The notes beneath the pieces were generated by a model. That model had not been told where the DNA came from. It saw only the letters and a list, made by a program, of their open reading frames with translations, and searched no databases. A DNA stretch of 64,000 bases from Hypericum androsaemum (Eukaryota; Streptophyta; Magnoliopsida; Malpighiales; Hypericaceae), in NCBI GenBank assembly GCA_963995505.1, contig OZ023181.1:7973487-8037486 (forward strand). Direction: 5' to 3'. How positions within the stretch are numbered: the first letter of the stretch is position 1; each line of letters begins with the position of its first letter. Made by a program: the position numbers and the translations under genes. Shown one piece after another: positions 30,565-41,369 of the stretch.

Positions 30565-30887
30565 GCCTTTTCATGGCGTCGCTTCATTCAAGATGGTGAA
30601 GATGGAAGAAATATGATTTTTTTAAATATATTTTAAGTTTTGGGACTAATTTGTTAATTTACCAAAAATTACGTCATCTACCATTTGAAGCGATGGATTG
30701 TCCACGTAGGACACCAAATAATGATGTGAAATCCATGTGGACTGTCAAATGGCCGGAAAGCTACTCGAGCTACCCGGGACTGAGGTATGTCCCAAAAAAA
30801 ATCACAGGGTCTAAATATGAAATTTTAAACCACACGTCTTAAATGTAGAATTTGTTAAACTACAGTATACTTATGTGTACTTTTCCC
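30565..30887 (-). repeat. MULE right terminal inverted repeat
   Basis: Partner of 29771-30046, about 45 bp longer because of a TCCACGTAGGACACC-containing insertion (about 30699-30713) relative to the left copy. Confidence 0.8.
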
Positions 30888-30896
30888 TACTTTAAA

Positions 30897-31598
30897 TGCA
30901 CACGAATTAACATGGTTTCCATCAGAGGGCCCGGCCCGTGGAACTCGACAAATCCCACCGAATCGTCTAACGGACACATGGCCGGTTCCAGATCCCACGA
31001 TAACAAAAATGACTGCAGGTGAGCTCCTTCCATATTACTTTTTATAGGTAATTTTTAATTTAATTTCCCGATATTAAATTGGGAAAATAAAAAATTATCG
31101 AATCAGATTTCAAGAATTCTGAGAACTTAGCTTTTCTGGGCTGGTCCCAACCTAATTTAGGGGGGCCTAATCAAGAGGATTAAATCTTGTCAATTTTCGA
31201 TGTCACAATTTTTTGACTATCTGGTATCGATAATTAAGCATCGTGGTCTGTATTTTCACACACACATATATCATCGAACTCCTCTCTCCCAGTCCGTGCC
31301 CAAATTGTCATATCTTTGGTGCTGGTCGGAATTTACAAGATAAAAATTTCACTGTCCGTGTGAGATTCTACTAAGATATGACAAGTTGAAGAACAATGAA
31401 ATATAACATTAAATTTGTTCCAATTGGCTTTTCAGTAATAATTAATTTCACTGATCTAACAATTATTGAAGTAGGCATATGGATTTTATTTGACATGACT
31501 ATCATTTTCATATAAAGATAAAATACAAGAAAAAAAATATGATCTCTCCTGTTTCCTTTGGCTTGCTGTAGTTACAGTTGTGTTGTAGTTCTAAGCCA
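30897..31598. other. Intergenic spacer
   Basis: No gene seen between the MULE and the transporter relic. Confidence 0.45.
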
Positions 31599-32225
31599 TT
31601 ACATGAGCCTAAGACTTGCTGGCTGATGGATTTCCTCATCCTTCTCTCCATCCTCCATTCCGGCCATTGTATCATACAATGGCCGGTTCAATGTCACGGC
31701 AGGTAAAATCCGAGTACTCCACCCATCATCCCGCACATCCCGAATGCTGCGAAGGGCAATACACCTCCAAATACCATGACGAACGGTGACAGTATCGCCC
31801 ACATCTGCGCGGCCTGCGTCGCGCACCCGAGTGCTGCATTTCTCACTACAGTGGGAAACAACTCTGTAGTATAAATGAATAGCAGATTGTATGTCCCGGC
31901 CATACCGAATATTAGCATCACTCCATAGATTATCCTTAGAATTTTTCATGCACCAGAACTTCCCATCATGCTACTGATGAAGCAGAACATGCCACTAAAC
32001 CATAGCGTCCTGATCGCTAGCGGTTTCCTGCCAAACCTGTCGAGTGGAATCGCGGTGATCGTGAATGCTGGCATTTCGGCTACTGCATTTATCAGAACAT
32101 TCATGTAAAGGTTCATTTCGAGGTTGACTACGTTGAGAAAATTGATGGCCACGGCTAGGAGAAGCCGGACCCTTGTGATCGGTGTGCGTACTACATCTAC
32201 CACGGCTAGGACTAGTTTTAGTTTT
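31599..32225 (-). pseudogene. Organic cation/carnitine transporter (OCT4-like) 3' relic
   Basis: Minus-strand reading matches the C-terminal third of plant organic cation/carnitine transporters (major facilitator family, membrane carriers): AVAINFL then NLYMNVLINAVAEMPAF, the loop motif LDRFGRKPLAI, then GTYNLLFIYTTELFPTVVRN and LGFYLP. Lesions: TGA at 31946-31948 where the family has Trp; a frameshift just after LGFYLP, so the true tail LNRPLYDTMAGMEDGE (about 31640-31690) is in another frame ending at TAA 31599-31601; and about 12 residues missing after AINFL. The 5' two-thirds are absent. About 25 bp further the 23-kb copia 1 nest begins, and no transporter sequence is found on its far side. 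Confidence 0.85.
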
Positions 32226-32250
32226 TGGTCTTAATTCACACACTAGTTAT

Positions 32251-32711
32251 TGAAGGTTTTCATGCATAAACTTAATTAATGCAAAATTATAATATTTAAT
32301 GAATACATCATTAAATCGAAATAGCTATATTAAAGTATTTACCTCTTGTAGCGCAGTCCGTTCTTTGAGAGATATGTCACAGAGTCGAGGGAGGCTTGTC
32401 ACTGGTCGTCCTCGCTCACGTACACGAAGCGGAGATCGGGTTTCACCGCCTAAAAGCCTTAAGAGTCTCCTAGAGAAAAAGCTACGTCTCTTTTTCTCTG
32501 GTGTGTGTCTGTCTGTCTATCTCTCTCTCTCCCAGTAAAAACTCCTATTCCGTATTAATAGAGAATTCTGGGAGGAGAAAGGGGGTGGGAGAGTTATCAC
32601 GTATAACAAACTCTCCTCATCCAAATTTCTTTCAAATTTAAATTAAAACTAAAAGATATCCAATATCTTTTATTTAATTTAATAGGATAATCATGGGTGG
32701 ATAATCCTTCA
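32251..32711 (-). repeat. Copia 1 3' LTR
   Basis: 461 bp, TGAAGG...CCTTCA in plus orientation. Aligns with 54903-55359, with scattered substitutions and a TC-repeat difference. Confidence 0.9.
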
Positions 32712-33794
32712 TCTCCCACTCACACATGATTGACCATAATCAATCTATTCTCTCATTTTTGCGTTTGGCAAATAGGCCGTGCGACCAGCATACATCGAGT
32801 GCACTTAGCTAAAACCAAGAGCACATAGTGGCCACTTGAATGATAGCATCTCGATTAGCACCTCCATCGTATATAGTATGCATTACCCTAGGTCTTATCT
32901 CACAATTATTATTTCTCACATGTGATTTCTGAAACAATCTATTCGTGTTCACTATTGTATTGCTCTCAACACAATAGGCATGCCAGTGAACCACGAAGTT
33001 TCTAGAATGTGATCGATAGAGAACTTTCTCCTTTAACGATATTTCTTCCATCATGATCTAGCCAACTTTTCCAGTTAGTCTTGCCAGGTCGAATCATAAC
33101 CATGACCCTTTAAAGATTTTCCAAGCTAGCGGTACTGAATCATACTTTCAAAATACGTTAAGGATCCTAAGGGTAGAGTTCTAGAAATCATAGTTTTCGG
33201 AGTTAGTCTCACACTAGGAAAATTGAAATTACTTTTTAATAAATTAATTTTCCATCCAAAAGGTTGTAAAGCACACATGACACGAACCATGTGTTATGAT
33301 GTTCTTTCCTTCAAAAGGAGCGCATATCTCTCAGTAAAATACCATACTAGAGCATGAGCCTCAATGTTCACGAACAATGGCTTTAGTCTACCCAAAGACT
33401 ACTCCAGGCTATCAAGACAGAATTATGGTAAGTTTCACTTATTTCTTACCATTGGATTCCATATAATCCTAATAAGTTCTCGAAACTTATTTAATGCAGC
33501 ATCTATTGCATGCACCATCAATAATCTTCCACTTTAACAAGTCCCTTTCTTGTAGTTAAGCAAGATGGCATTCATATTTTAGAATAGGCACTCGAATGAT
33601 GTCCTAAAACTGCCTCATCTCAATCAAGAATCAACCCATTGACTCCCACTGAGGTAAACACCCGTGTGAGTGGGCTAATTTTTTGTCCGACATGCATTTA
33701 AGTAAATGTTATAAAAATAATATTCACACAATATGTATTGCTGAAATAACTTTACTTTTATTGAATAACAAATTCATTACAATATGAGCATAAA
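32712..33794 (-). other. Copia 1 3' untranslated region
   Basis: About 1.1 kb between the RNase H end and the 3' LTR without a supportable ORF; includes the PPT next to the LTR. Confidence 0.6.
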
Positions 33795-35764
33795 CTAACA
33801 TCTTCGCAAATCCTGGGACCTGGCATGTTTCACAAAAACATCTCTAGATAGGCCCTTAGTCATCGGATCTACTATCATATCCTGTGTAGGTATATGTGTT
33901 ATGCTCACTTCCTTACACGCAACCATATCTCTAACAAAGTGATACTTGATATCAATATGCTTTGCTCTGCTATGAAATCTAAGATTCTTAGCATAAGCTA
34001 TCGCTGCTTGATTGTCGCAAAATAAGCTCACTGGTTCTCCTGGCTGGTTAGGGACAAATGGTTTAAGAACCTCTTCAACCATACTGCTTCTTGCACAGCA
34101 GCTGCAGAAGCAACATATTCAGCTTCCATAGTTGACAGGGAGACGCGTGTCTGTTTCTTACTACTCCATGAAATAGCACCCCTGCCTAGCAAGAAGATAT
34201 ATCTGGATGTGGATTTCTTCTCGTCCACATCTCCTGCCCAATCGGCATCAGTGTACCCTTTCAGCATTAGGTCTTCACCTTGATAACACAGTGAGTATTC
34301 TGCAGTCGTATTTAAGTACTTCATAATTCCCTTGACTGCTTTCCAATGTGTTCTTCCTGGATTAGATTGGTATCTACTTACTATCCCAATAGTATAGCAG
34401 ATATCTGGCCTTGTACACAACATTGCATACATGAGACAACCCACCGCATTAGCATAAGGGACATTCATCATATCATGTTTCTGTTGAGCTATTTTTGGAC
34501 ACATTTCTTTGTTCAGATTATGACCTTTGACAATTGAGACATATCTAAGATTACTGTCATTACTGTTGAACCGTTCTACTACTTTACAGATATATGTCTC
34601 TTGAGAAAGAGACAACAGCCTCTTCGAACGATTCCTTGAAATCTTAATTTCGAGCACGTAATCAGCTTCTCCCATATCTTTCATTTCAAAGTTGGACGAA
34701 AACTAAGCTTTGAGCTCGTTAAGATATCCCAAGTCATTTCCAGCCAATAGTATGCCATCTACATATAATGTAATCATGACAAATTTTTTATCTGAGCATT
34801 TAATATAGACACAATGGTCTTCGTCTATCATTTTAAAATCATACGACATGATAGTGTTATGAAAACGAATGTACCACTGTCTAGAAGACTGTTTTAGGCC
34901 ATAAATTAATCTCATCAATTTGCAAACTTTACGTTCGCTGCTTTTTTTGATGTAACCCTCTGGTTGAACCATATAGATTTCTTCATCTAATTCTCCATAT
35001 AGAAAAACAGTCTTAACATCCATTTGATGTAGCTCAAGGTCCATATTTACCACCATAGCCAGAATAATCCTGATGGACGTGGATCTTACAACAGGTGAGA
35101 ACGTCTCATCATAGTCAATCCCTTTCCTCTATGTGAATCCTTGGGCAACTAAGCGGGCTTTGTACCTTTCGATACTACCATCTGCTTTTTGCTTAATTTT
35201 GAGAATCTATTTATTCTCAATTATCCTACGCCCCTCAGGCAGGTCAACCAGTTCCCAAACATGGTTTTTCTTCATGGAAGCCATCTCTTCCTCCATTGCT
35301 TTAGCCCATTCATTCTTCTCGGGAGATGATAAAGCATCAGAGACATTCTCAAGTTCATTATCATCATGTAGAATAGCTAAAAGAATCTCACTTGTATCAT
35401 TATCAGTAAATGTCAAGAGAGCATCTTCCGCACCTTCGACCTCAAATCGTCTGCGTGGAATACTTGTTCTTTTAGTTCTACGAATTTTCGTACTCCCACT
35501 GGAATTTAGAATTGTACTCCCACTAAGATGATGATCATATGGATCACGAACTTTTGGATCAGTTGGAGGTGGTAAATCATGATCTTCCACCTCCATTATT
35601 CTCCCACTCAGAGGGAGCGATCCAAATGAGTCTGTCTCATCAATTTCATATAGGGTAAGATCTTTACTTACCTCTCCCAATTTCGGAAAATCATTTTCCA
35701 AAAATGTGACATCTCGTGATTTAAATTCTGTCACTTGTCCATTTTCGTGTTCGCCCACGAACAC
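33795..35764 (-). pseudogene. Copia 1 reverse transcriptase and RNase H relic
   Basis: Order on the minus strand: pre-RT acidic linker and RT start (35207-35764, EEEMASMKKNHVWELVDLPE); stops; RT core 34703-35056 (HQMDVKTVFLYGELDEEIYM; LIYGLKQSSRQW); RT end plus RNase H 34028-34684 (SLSQETYICKVVERF; GYTDADWAGD; STMEAEYVASA); RNase H end 33795-34082 (LFCDNQAAIAYAKN; KHIDIKYHFVRD). The normally YVDD catalytic box is YVDG here (codon 34754-34756, GGC), so one metal-binding Asp is lost. The frame breaks at least three times. Confidence 0.88.
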
Positions 35765-35867
35765 ATATCCCTTTGATACTTCAGAGTATCTAATAAAGAT
35801 ACTCTTCTTACCTCTCGGTCATAATTTACCGAATTTACTGGAGGTAGTATGGACAGAATGATGCGAA

Positions 35868-36695
35868 TCATAAAGATGCAGACCCCCACGGTCGTAAGTA
35901 GCTTAGATCGGGCTTCCGACCTGTCCATAATTCGTAAGGGGTGGTAGTGACATACTTGGAGGGCACACCGTTTAGAACATATGTGGCAGTAAGGAGTGCA
36001 TCTCCATAAAATGATATAGATAAATTCGCTTCTACCATCATAGATCTAACCATGTCTAGAAGGGTCATATTCCTTCTTTCCGCTACCCCATTTTGTTGAG
36101 GTGTGCGAGGAATGGACAACTGATGTTTTATTCCTTTTTCATCACATAGAGTTTTAAACTCATCAGAAAGATATTCACGACCATGATCAATTCGTAAGGC
36201 CTTGATCTTCCGATCTAGTTGATTCTCAGCATAATTCATGAAAGTCTTGAAGCAACTTAATGCTTCAGACTTGTGAGAAATCAAATAGATTAGACCATAC
36301 CTGCTATGATCATCTATAAATGTGATGAAATAATAGGCTCTATGCCTAGCCCTCACATTCATTGGACCACAAATGTCGGAATGGATTAATTGTAATGGAT
36401 AGTCGGCTCTAGTTCCTTTACCAAATAGTTTTCTAGTTGATTTTCCTTCTAGACATCGTTCGCAAGTAGGTAAGATAGCCTTTTCCAAGTTACCTAATAG
36501 TCCTGCCTTAGCTAGACGATTCAAGCAATCTTGACCAATATGGCCTAATCTAAAATGCCACAACACAACATCATCCTGAGATGGTGGCGTGGTAGTGACC
36601 ATGGAAAAACTTGTTCGATGTAAATCACACAGATCAATATCCATAATTAAGAAACTATTTGATTGATAACCAGATCTATAAAAAATATGTTTCAA
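35868..36695 (-). pseudogene. Copia 1 integrase relic
   Basis: A 275-codon ORF. The zinc-binding gag-pre-integrase part shows HFRLGHIGQDCLNRL and CERCLEGKS. Catalytic residues remain: Asp in IHSDICGP, Asp in ALRIDHGREYLS and Glu in QQNGVAERRN. It is cut at both ends by stops, with the polyprotein continuing in other frames. Confidence 0.85.
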
Positions 36696-36787
36696 AAATA
36701 ATTGAACGGAATTGTTCTCAAATATCCAACGAAAACCAAGGACATTAAAAATGAAACTGAAATTAAATTTTGACGAATCTCTGGCGC

Positions 36788-37178
36788 CTATAATACATCG
36801 TGTAGAAGTAGGGTACGTCCTACACGTAGGCTCAATCTACATGTGCCCATGCCCTTGACTTCTACTCGTGCATTATTGCCTACATAGATAGATTTTGCTC
36901 CAGCAGGCAAACGTCGAAATTCGACGAAGGTGTCACTATCCTTCGTCACATGGTCTGTCGCTCCTGAATCAATCACCCACAACGGTTGACTTTCAGTTAG
37001 AAGGATAGTACTAGATACATACAATTCACTCACACATTAGTTAAAAAGATGTACCTTCTTTTCTTCTTTGCAATCTTTTGCAAAGTGACCCTTCTTCTGA
37101 CAGTTAAAACATTTCACATTAGAAATGTTAACCTTTCTCTTCTTCTTACCCTCAGAATTCTTCTTCCCGGGAGAGTTT
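36788..37178 (-). pseudogene. Copia 1 zinc knuckle and protease relic
   Basis: A CCHC knuckle CFNCQKKGHFAKDC is encoded at about 37072-37113. The protease ORF (36788-37033) has LWVIDSGATDHVT with the catalytic Asp-Ser-Gly. A stop or frame change separates the two, and the protease is cut before the gag-pre-integrase domain. Confidence 0.8.
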
Positions 37179-37907
37179 TCAGTTTTTCTCTTCTTGTTTC
37201 CCCCAGCTATTATTGCCTTTTCCCTTCAGGACCGTCTTCCTTTTTCCACCTTTGAAGTTTGAAGCAGCCATATGCGCCTCAGGATGGACTTTGATCGCAA
37301 GCAGGCGATCCTCTTCCAGCTCAAGGTGGCGGGCCATGTCCTCAAATGTCTTGACATTATCAGCGTGGGTAAGGGTCATCTTCATGTGTTCCCAATTTAG
37401 AGGCAGGGAATGAATGACTGCTTGGATCTTCTGCTCGTCACTAAGCACATGGCCAGCTTCTACTAGCTCACTGATCATGTTGGACATTTCTCGAAGATGC
37501 TTCTTCATTGTATGATCAGGACGCTTCTTGTAAGTATCGAACCTTATGGTCAAAGCTCGAAGCTTTGAGGTGGAGATCTTCCCAAATTTCTCCTTAAGCG
37601 CATCCCATAGGTCCTTTACAATTTCGAAAGCTCGAAATTGCCTAGTGATGTCATCCATCATAGAGCTCAATAAGATGAGACGAGCAGTAGAGTTCTTCTT
37701 CTTCCAAGCCAAGTAGGCGTCCTTGTCACGCCTATGCTGAGCAGTTGGACCATCTTCAGGCTGGACCATAATAACATTAATGGTCTCAAGAACTTCCTGT
37801 TCTTCCAGGACATACTGAATTTTCATGCTCCAGTTGTCATAATTATTGCCATTGAGCTTCAAGTCCTTGTTGAGCTCGGCGATGATAGATTTGGAAGCAA
37901 TCGACAT
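37179..37907 (-). CDS. Copia 1 gag (open part)
   Basis: 242 codons. Early copia-gag features: LNGNNYDNWSMKIQYVLEEQ (residues 18-37), LSSMMDDITRQFRAFEIVKD and the LEEDRLLAIK segment near the C-terminus. Coat-like protein that packages the RNA in the family. The reading changes frame before the zinc knuckle. The start ATG is at 37905-37907. Confidence 0.82.
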   Translation of the reverse strand: MSIASKSIIAELNKDLKLNGNNYDNWSMKIQYVLEEQEVLETINVIMVQPEDGPTAQHRRDKDAYLAWKKKNSTARLILLSSMMDDITRQFRAFEIVKDLWDALKEKFGKISTSKLRALTIRFDTYKKRPDHTMKKHLREMSNMISELVEAGHVLSDEQKIQAVIHSLPLNWEHMKMTLTHADNVKTFEDMARHLELEEDRLLAIKVHPEAHMAASNFKGGKRKTVLKGKGNNSWGKQEEKN

Positions 37908-38389
37908 ATCTATAGGAAATTATAAGGAAATATTGCGTGTTAGGAATTTGTTTCAGCAATACAATTAAATTTACTACGCGGTTATAACTTTAAACAATAT
38001 AAAGTTTTTAATTACTCTCGAATGGAAGTAGGTCATGGGCATGTTACCCCTCACCTTCTGAGAATTAATTTCAAACTTTAAATGTTAAATTTCTTTGCAT
38101 AGTAAAACAAGTGGATATTTCACGTGGTAACAATAACAATTAAACAAACGAATTTTATTCAATTGTAAACATGAATTGTCTTAACAAAAACCAATAACCA
38201 CGGAAATACTCGAAGTTCTAAAAACATAGTTCTAAAACTTCCAACAAGACTGAAAAACAAATAAAATCCACGCTCTGTGCTTCTAGATTCTCGGATAATA
38301 GAAGACTTTGACTGGGGCCGAATTTATGATCTCTATTTCACTAAGATACGGAAAGTCGAATTGATATCCCGAGGTGCAGAACCTTCGCA
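37908..38389 (-). other. Copia 1 leader, gag-proximal part
   Basis: Non-coding sequence between gag and the LARD insertion. Its last 5 bases TCGCA (38385-38389) are the LARD target site. Confidence 0.65.
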
Positions 38390-40966
38390 TGTAATACCCA
38401 ATTGTGTTGATCGAAGTTAGTTAAATCTAATTAAGTATTCTAAGTCATTCAAGAAATTAATAATATATTGTGTTGCAAAATAGTAACAAAAATTGGTATC
38501 CAGGAAGTTTTAGGAATATTAGTAAATATAATATGATACGAATTAGATCTGAGATATAAAAAAAATCAAGAAGTGATAAGTTAAAAAAAAGAAGTAATAA
38601 CGTGGCAACCTACAAAAATAAGATTGGAACATAATTTCCATTATAAAGTAAGGGATGCGGTGAGAACGGGATAAATCCCATGGTTTTGACGAAACAATTA
38701 GAAAGTAGCAAAGAACAAAATATAAGAGATGGAATTTAATTTGGATAACTTCATATACAAAAGATATGCACTAAAAAAAGCAAGAAACGTGGCTGTTACG
38801 AACTGTTGACACCAAAGCTAAAGTAAAAATCAGGTGGTGGAAATATTATAGTGTGGCTATTGGGATAAAAATTACTCATTCTCATTGTCTCCATCGAACC
38901 AATAATAAAAAAAACAAAGGTGAAAGTAAGGATAGAAAAGGAACTCAAAAAAAAAATCAACAAGGAAAATAAAAGAGAAGCAAGAAGAGGGAAACTAACA
39001 ACATAGAAAAAGAACTCACGGTAATTATTGGAATATAACTATTATTGTTTATGGAATTGATAAGTTAGAAAGAAGCTATTTAGACAGAACATGGTACAAC
39101 GTTCAAGCAAGTGGTTAATAGGATCCTATACTAATGAATTAATGTTCATAACTAAATTCTTTTCCATGCTTATGATAGGTAAATTAAAAAAACAAAGATG
39201 GAAGTAATGAGATAGCAAATATTAGTTTTATGTGTGGTTTGAGTAAATGGAAATAAGAACCTTATTTAACTTGATCTAAAGGAAGTGACTACTGCTTTGT
39301 AAGTTAAAAAAAATTAGAAACTGTAAAGTTGGAGACGGTAATATAAGACAGAAGGAGTATAATTAGTCTTTTAAGCTAAATCGAAGATTTTATGAAGAAA
39401 TGGATATTAACGGTTCATGAAAATAATTTAATTAGTTCTGAATTCAATGGAAAATCGATGAGCTATGAAATTTATGATTGTAGTTGGCGACTATTCTGGT
39501 TTGGTTTGAAATATAAGAATTTTAGTTTAATTAATTTTGAAGAGCGATATTCAATATGACAGGTTCTGGGAATTTTGTTTTTGGAGCAATTGGACATCAT
39601 GTATACTGAAAGTATGGATTCGATGTGGCAAAATATGTGTATGAAAAGCTAATGATCAGTTCAGATAGCCAACTATTACAATTGGTAAATAAATAATATG
39701 TGACTCGTGCTTTCTTTGGCGCACTCTATTTATTTGTTATGATTTAAATATGGTATTGTTAGTACATATTGTGCATTTTTCATATGAGCATTATGATATG
39801 ACATTATGATTTGTAAGTGTTTGATTAATTTAGCCTCGAGTGGGCACTGGAGATGTTGGTTTATTTATTGGACATATTTGATTCGTTTGGAGCCTATGAA
39901 TTTGTGTGATACGAATAACTATATGATATAGATAGTTCCGCTTTGTGATATGGTTGCCTACGGCGGGCAGAACTATTTGGTCGATGAGGTTGGTCTGATA
40001 TGATATGGTTGCCTACGGCGGGCAGAACTATTTGGCCGATGAGGTTGGTCTAATATGATATGGTTGCCTACTGCGGGAAGAACTATTTGGCCGATGAGGT
40101 TGGTCTGATATGATATGGTTGCCTACGGCGGGCAGAACTATTTGGCCGATGAGGTTAGTCTGATATGATATGGTTGCCTTCCGGCGGGCAGAATTATTTG
40201 GCCGAGGAGGTTGGTTGATGATGGTGCCTTTGAGATATGGTATCCTCGTGTTGGAGAGGGAGTGACACAATTTAGATTCTGCTGAATATTCGTCCAGTGC
40301 TGTGATTTGATTTTGGAATTATGTATTCATGTGTCAAATTACGTGACGGTATGGGATGTTGCGTAGTTTGCTTATGTTTCTTTGCCTTTGTGATTATATG
40401 TTAATATTTGGTCATCTGGTAAGTATGACTTTATGATAATGTAAATTTCCGCATGATTTAATTGCCATGTTAGTCATATGCATGTGTTAGGTATGTTTGT
40501 GTATCGAGTAGCTAAATAAATTGCCATGCATATCTTATTTATTTACTGAGTGCTCCAAAACACTCATCCCTCCCTCTCACCAGTTTTGCATGAACTCGTA
40601 CACGAGATGTATTGGTTCAGAGATCTACTCTGATCGTACCAAGTCCGATTTATTCTCCAGGACTTGCATCGAGGTCTCCAGTCTGTATTTTGCTCTTTGA
40701 TCTAGAAGCTCCGTAGTCACAAGATTTGCTTTGATCTTGGGAATGTTTAATTATTAAGAGTTATTAATTTTGTTTAATCAAACAAAGCTTGACAAATGGT
40801 TGTAAAATTTAGTATTTAAAATGCAAGATAATATAAGTTTTAGTTATAAGTTTAATGGTTTAAGATTTGTAAGAATTTGAATAAGTTTGAGACTGGCTAG
40901 ATTTCTTAGGGGATTAAAGGAGTCGAAGTCTACCGCCGGTCACCGACCTGAGTTTGGGTAGTGACA
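38390..40966 (+). repeat. LARD 5' LTR
   Basis: 2,577 bp. Carries five units of a 55-bp minisatellite, against two in the 3' LTR. Otherwise the two LTRs align along their length with scattered substitutions and small indels. Confidence 0.92.
39945..40215 (+). repeat. 55-bp minisatellite inside the LARD 5' LTR (five units)
   Basis: Each unit contains GATATGGTTGCCTACGGCGG, GCAGAACTATTTGG and CGATGAGGTTGGTC. A minus-strand ORF across it (40028-40270) is an artefact. Confidence 0.93.
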
Positions 40967-40970
40967 GACT

Positions 40971-40983
40971 TGGTATCAGAGCT
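40971..40983 (+). other. LARD primer binding site
   Basis: TGGTATCAGAGCT, four bases after the 5' LTR, complementary to initiator Met-tRNA. Confidence 0.8.
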
Positions 40984-41279
40984 CTAGGTTAGAGTCTTAT
41001 TTGATTTATTTAGTCGAGTATGTTATGTTGTGATATGGAGCATAGGATTGGTCATGTCTTGTTGTAGATCATCTTCCTAATCCTTTGATCCTTTGATCCT
41101 TTGAATTCTGAAGGTTGTTTGTTCATTTTGTTGTGGACTATTTTATGAAAGATGATGATGTAAAATTTGTGATTTGCGTTTGTAGTGGTCTCATGGATTA
41201 AATTACTTGGAATGCTCAATTGAAATAAACGTGAAAACAATAAGACCGTATATTCAGGGGCTACCTTATGAAGCAATCA

Positions 41280-41369
41280 ATATGGCCCGACGGAGGGATA
41301 CAATACCCGATATGGCCCGACGGGGGGATATAATACCTGATATGGCTCAACGGCAGGATATAATAGCCG
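41280..41369 (+). repeat. 30-bp tandem repeat, three units, LARD interior
   Basis: Three units of ATATGGCCCGACGG plus RGGATAYAATACCCG-type sequence with point differences. Confidence 0.85.

Larger units (their letters stand above)
29771..30887. mobile_element. Mutator-like element with long TIRs (Pack-MULE candidate)
   Basis: Starts GGAAAAAGTATACATAAGTA and ends with the near-complement TACTTATGTGTACTTTTCCC, flanked by a perfect 9-bp TSD TACTTTAAA (29762-29770 and 30888-30896), diagnostic of Mutator-like elements. The inverted repeats are long, about 275-320 bp on each side (29771-30046 and about 30565-30887, diverged). No transposase. The roughly 520-bp centre includes a GC-rich segment (30180-30420) unlike its AT-rich surroundings, part of which translates like an RRM C-terminus. 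Confidence 0.88.
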
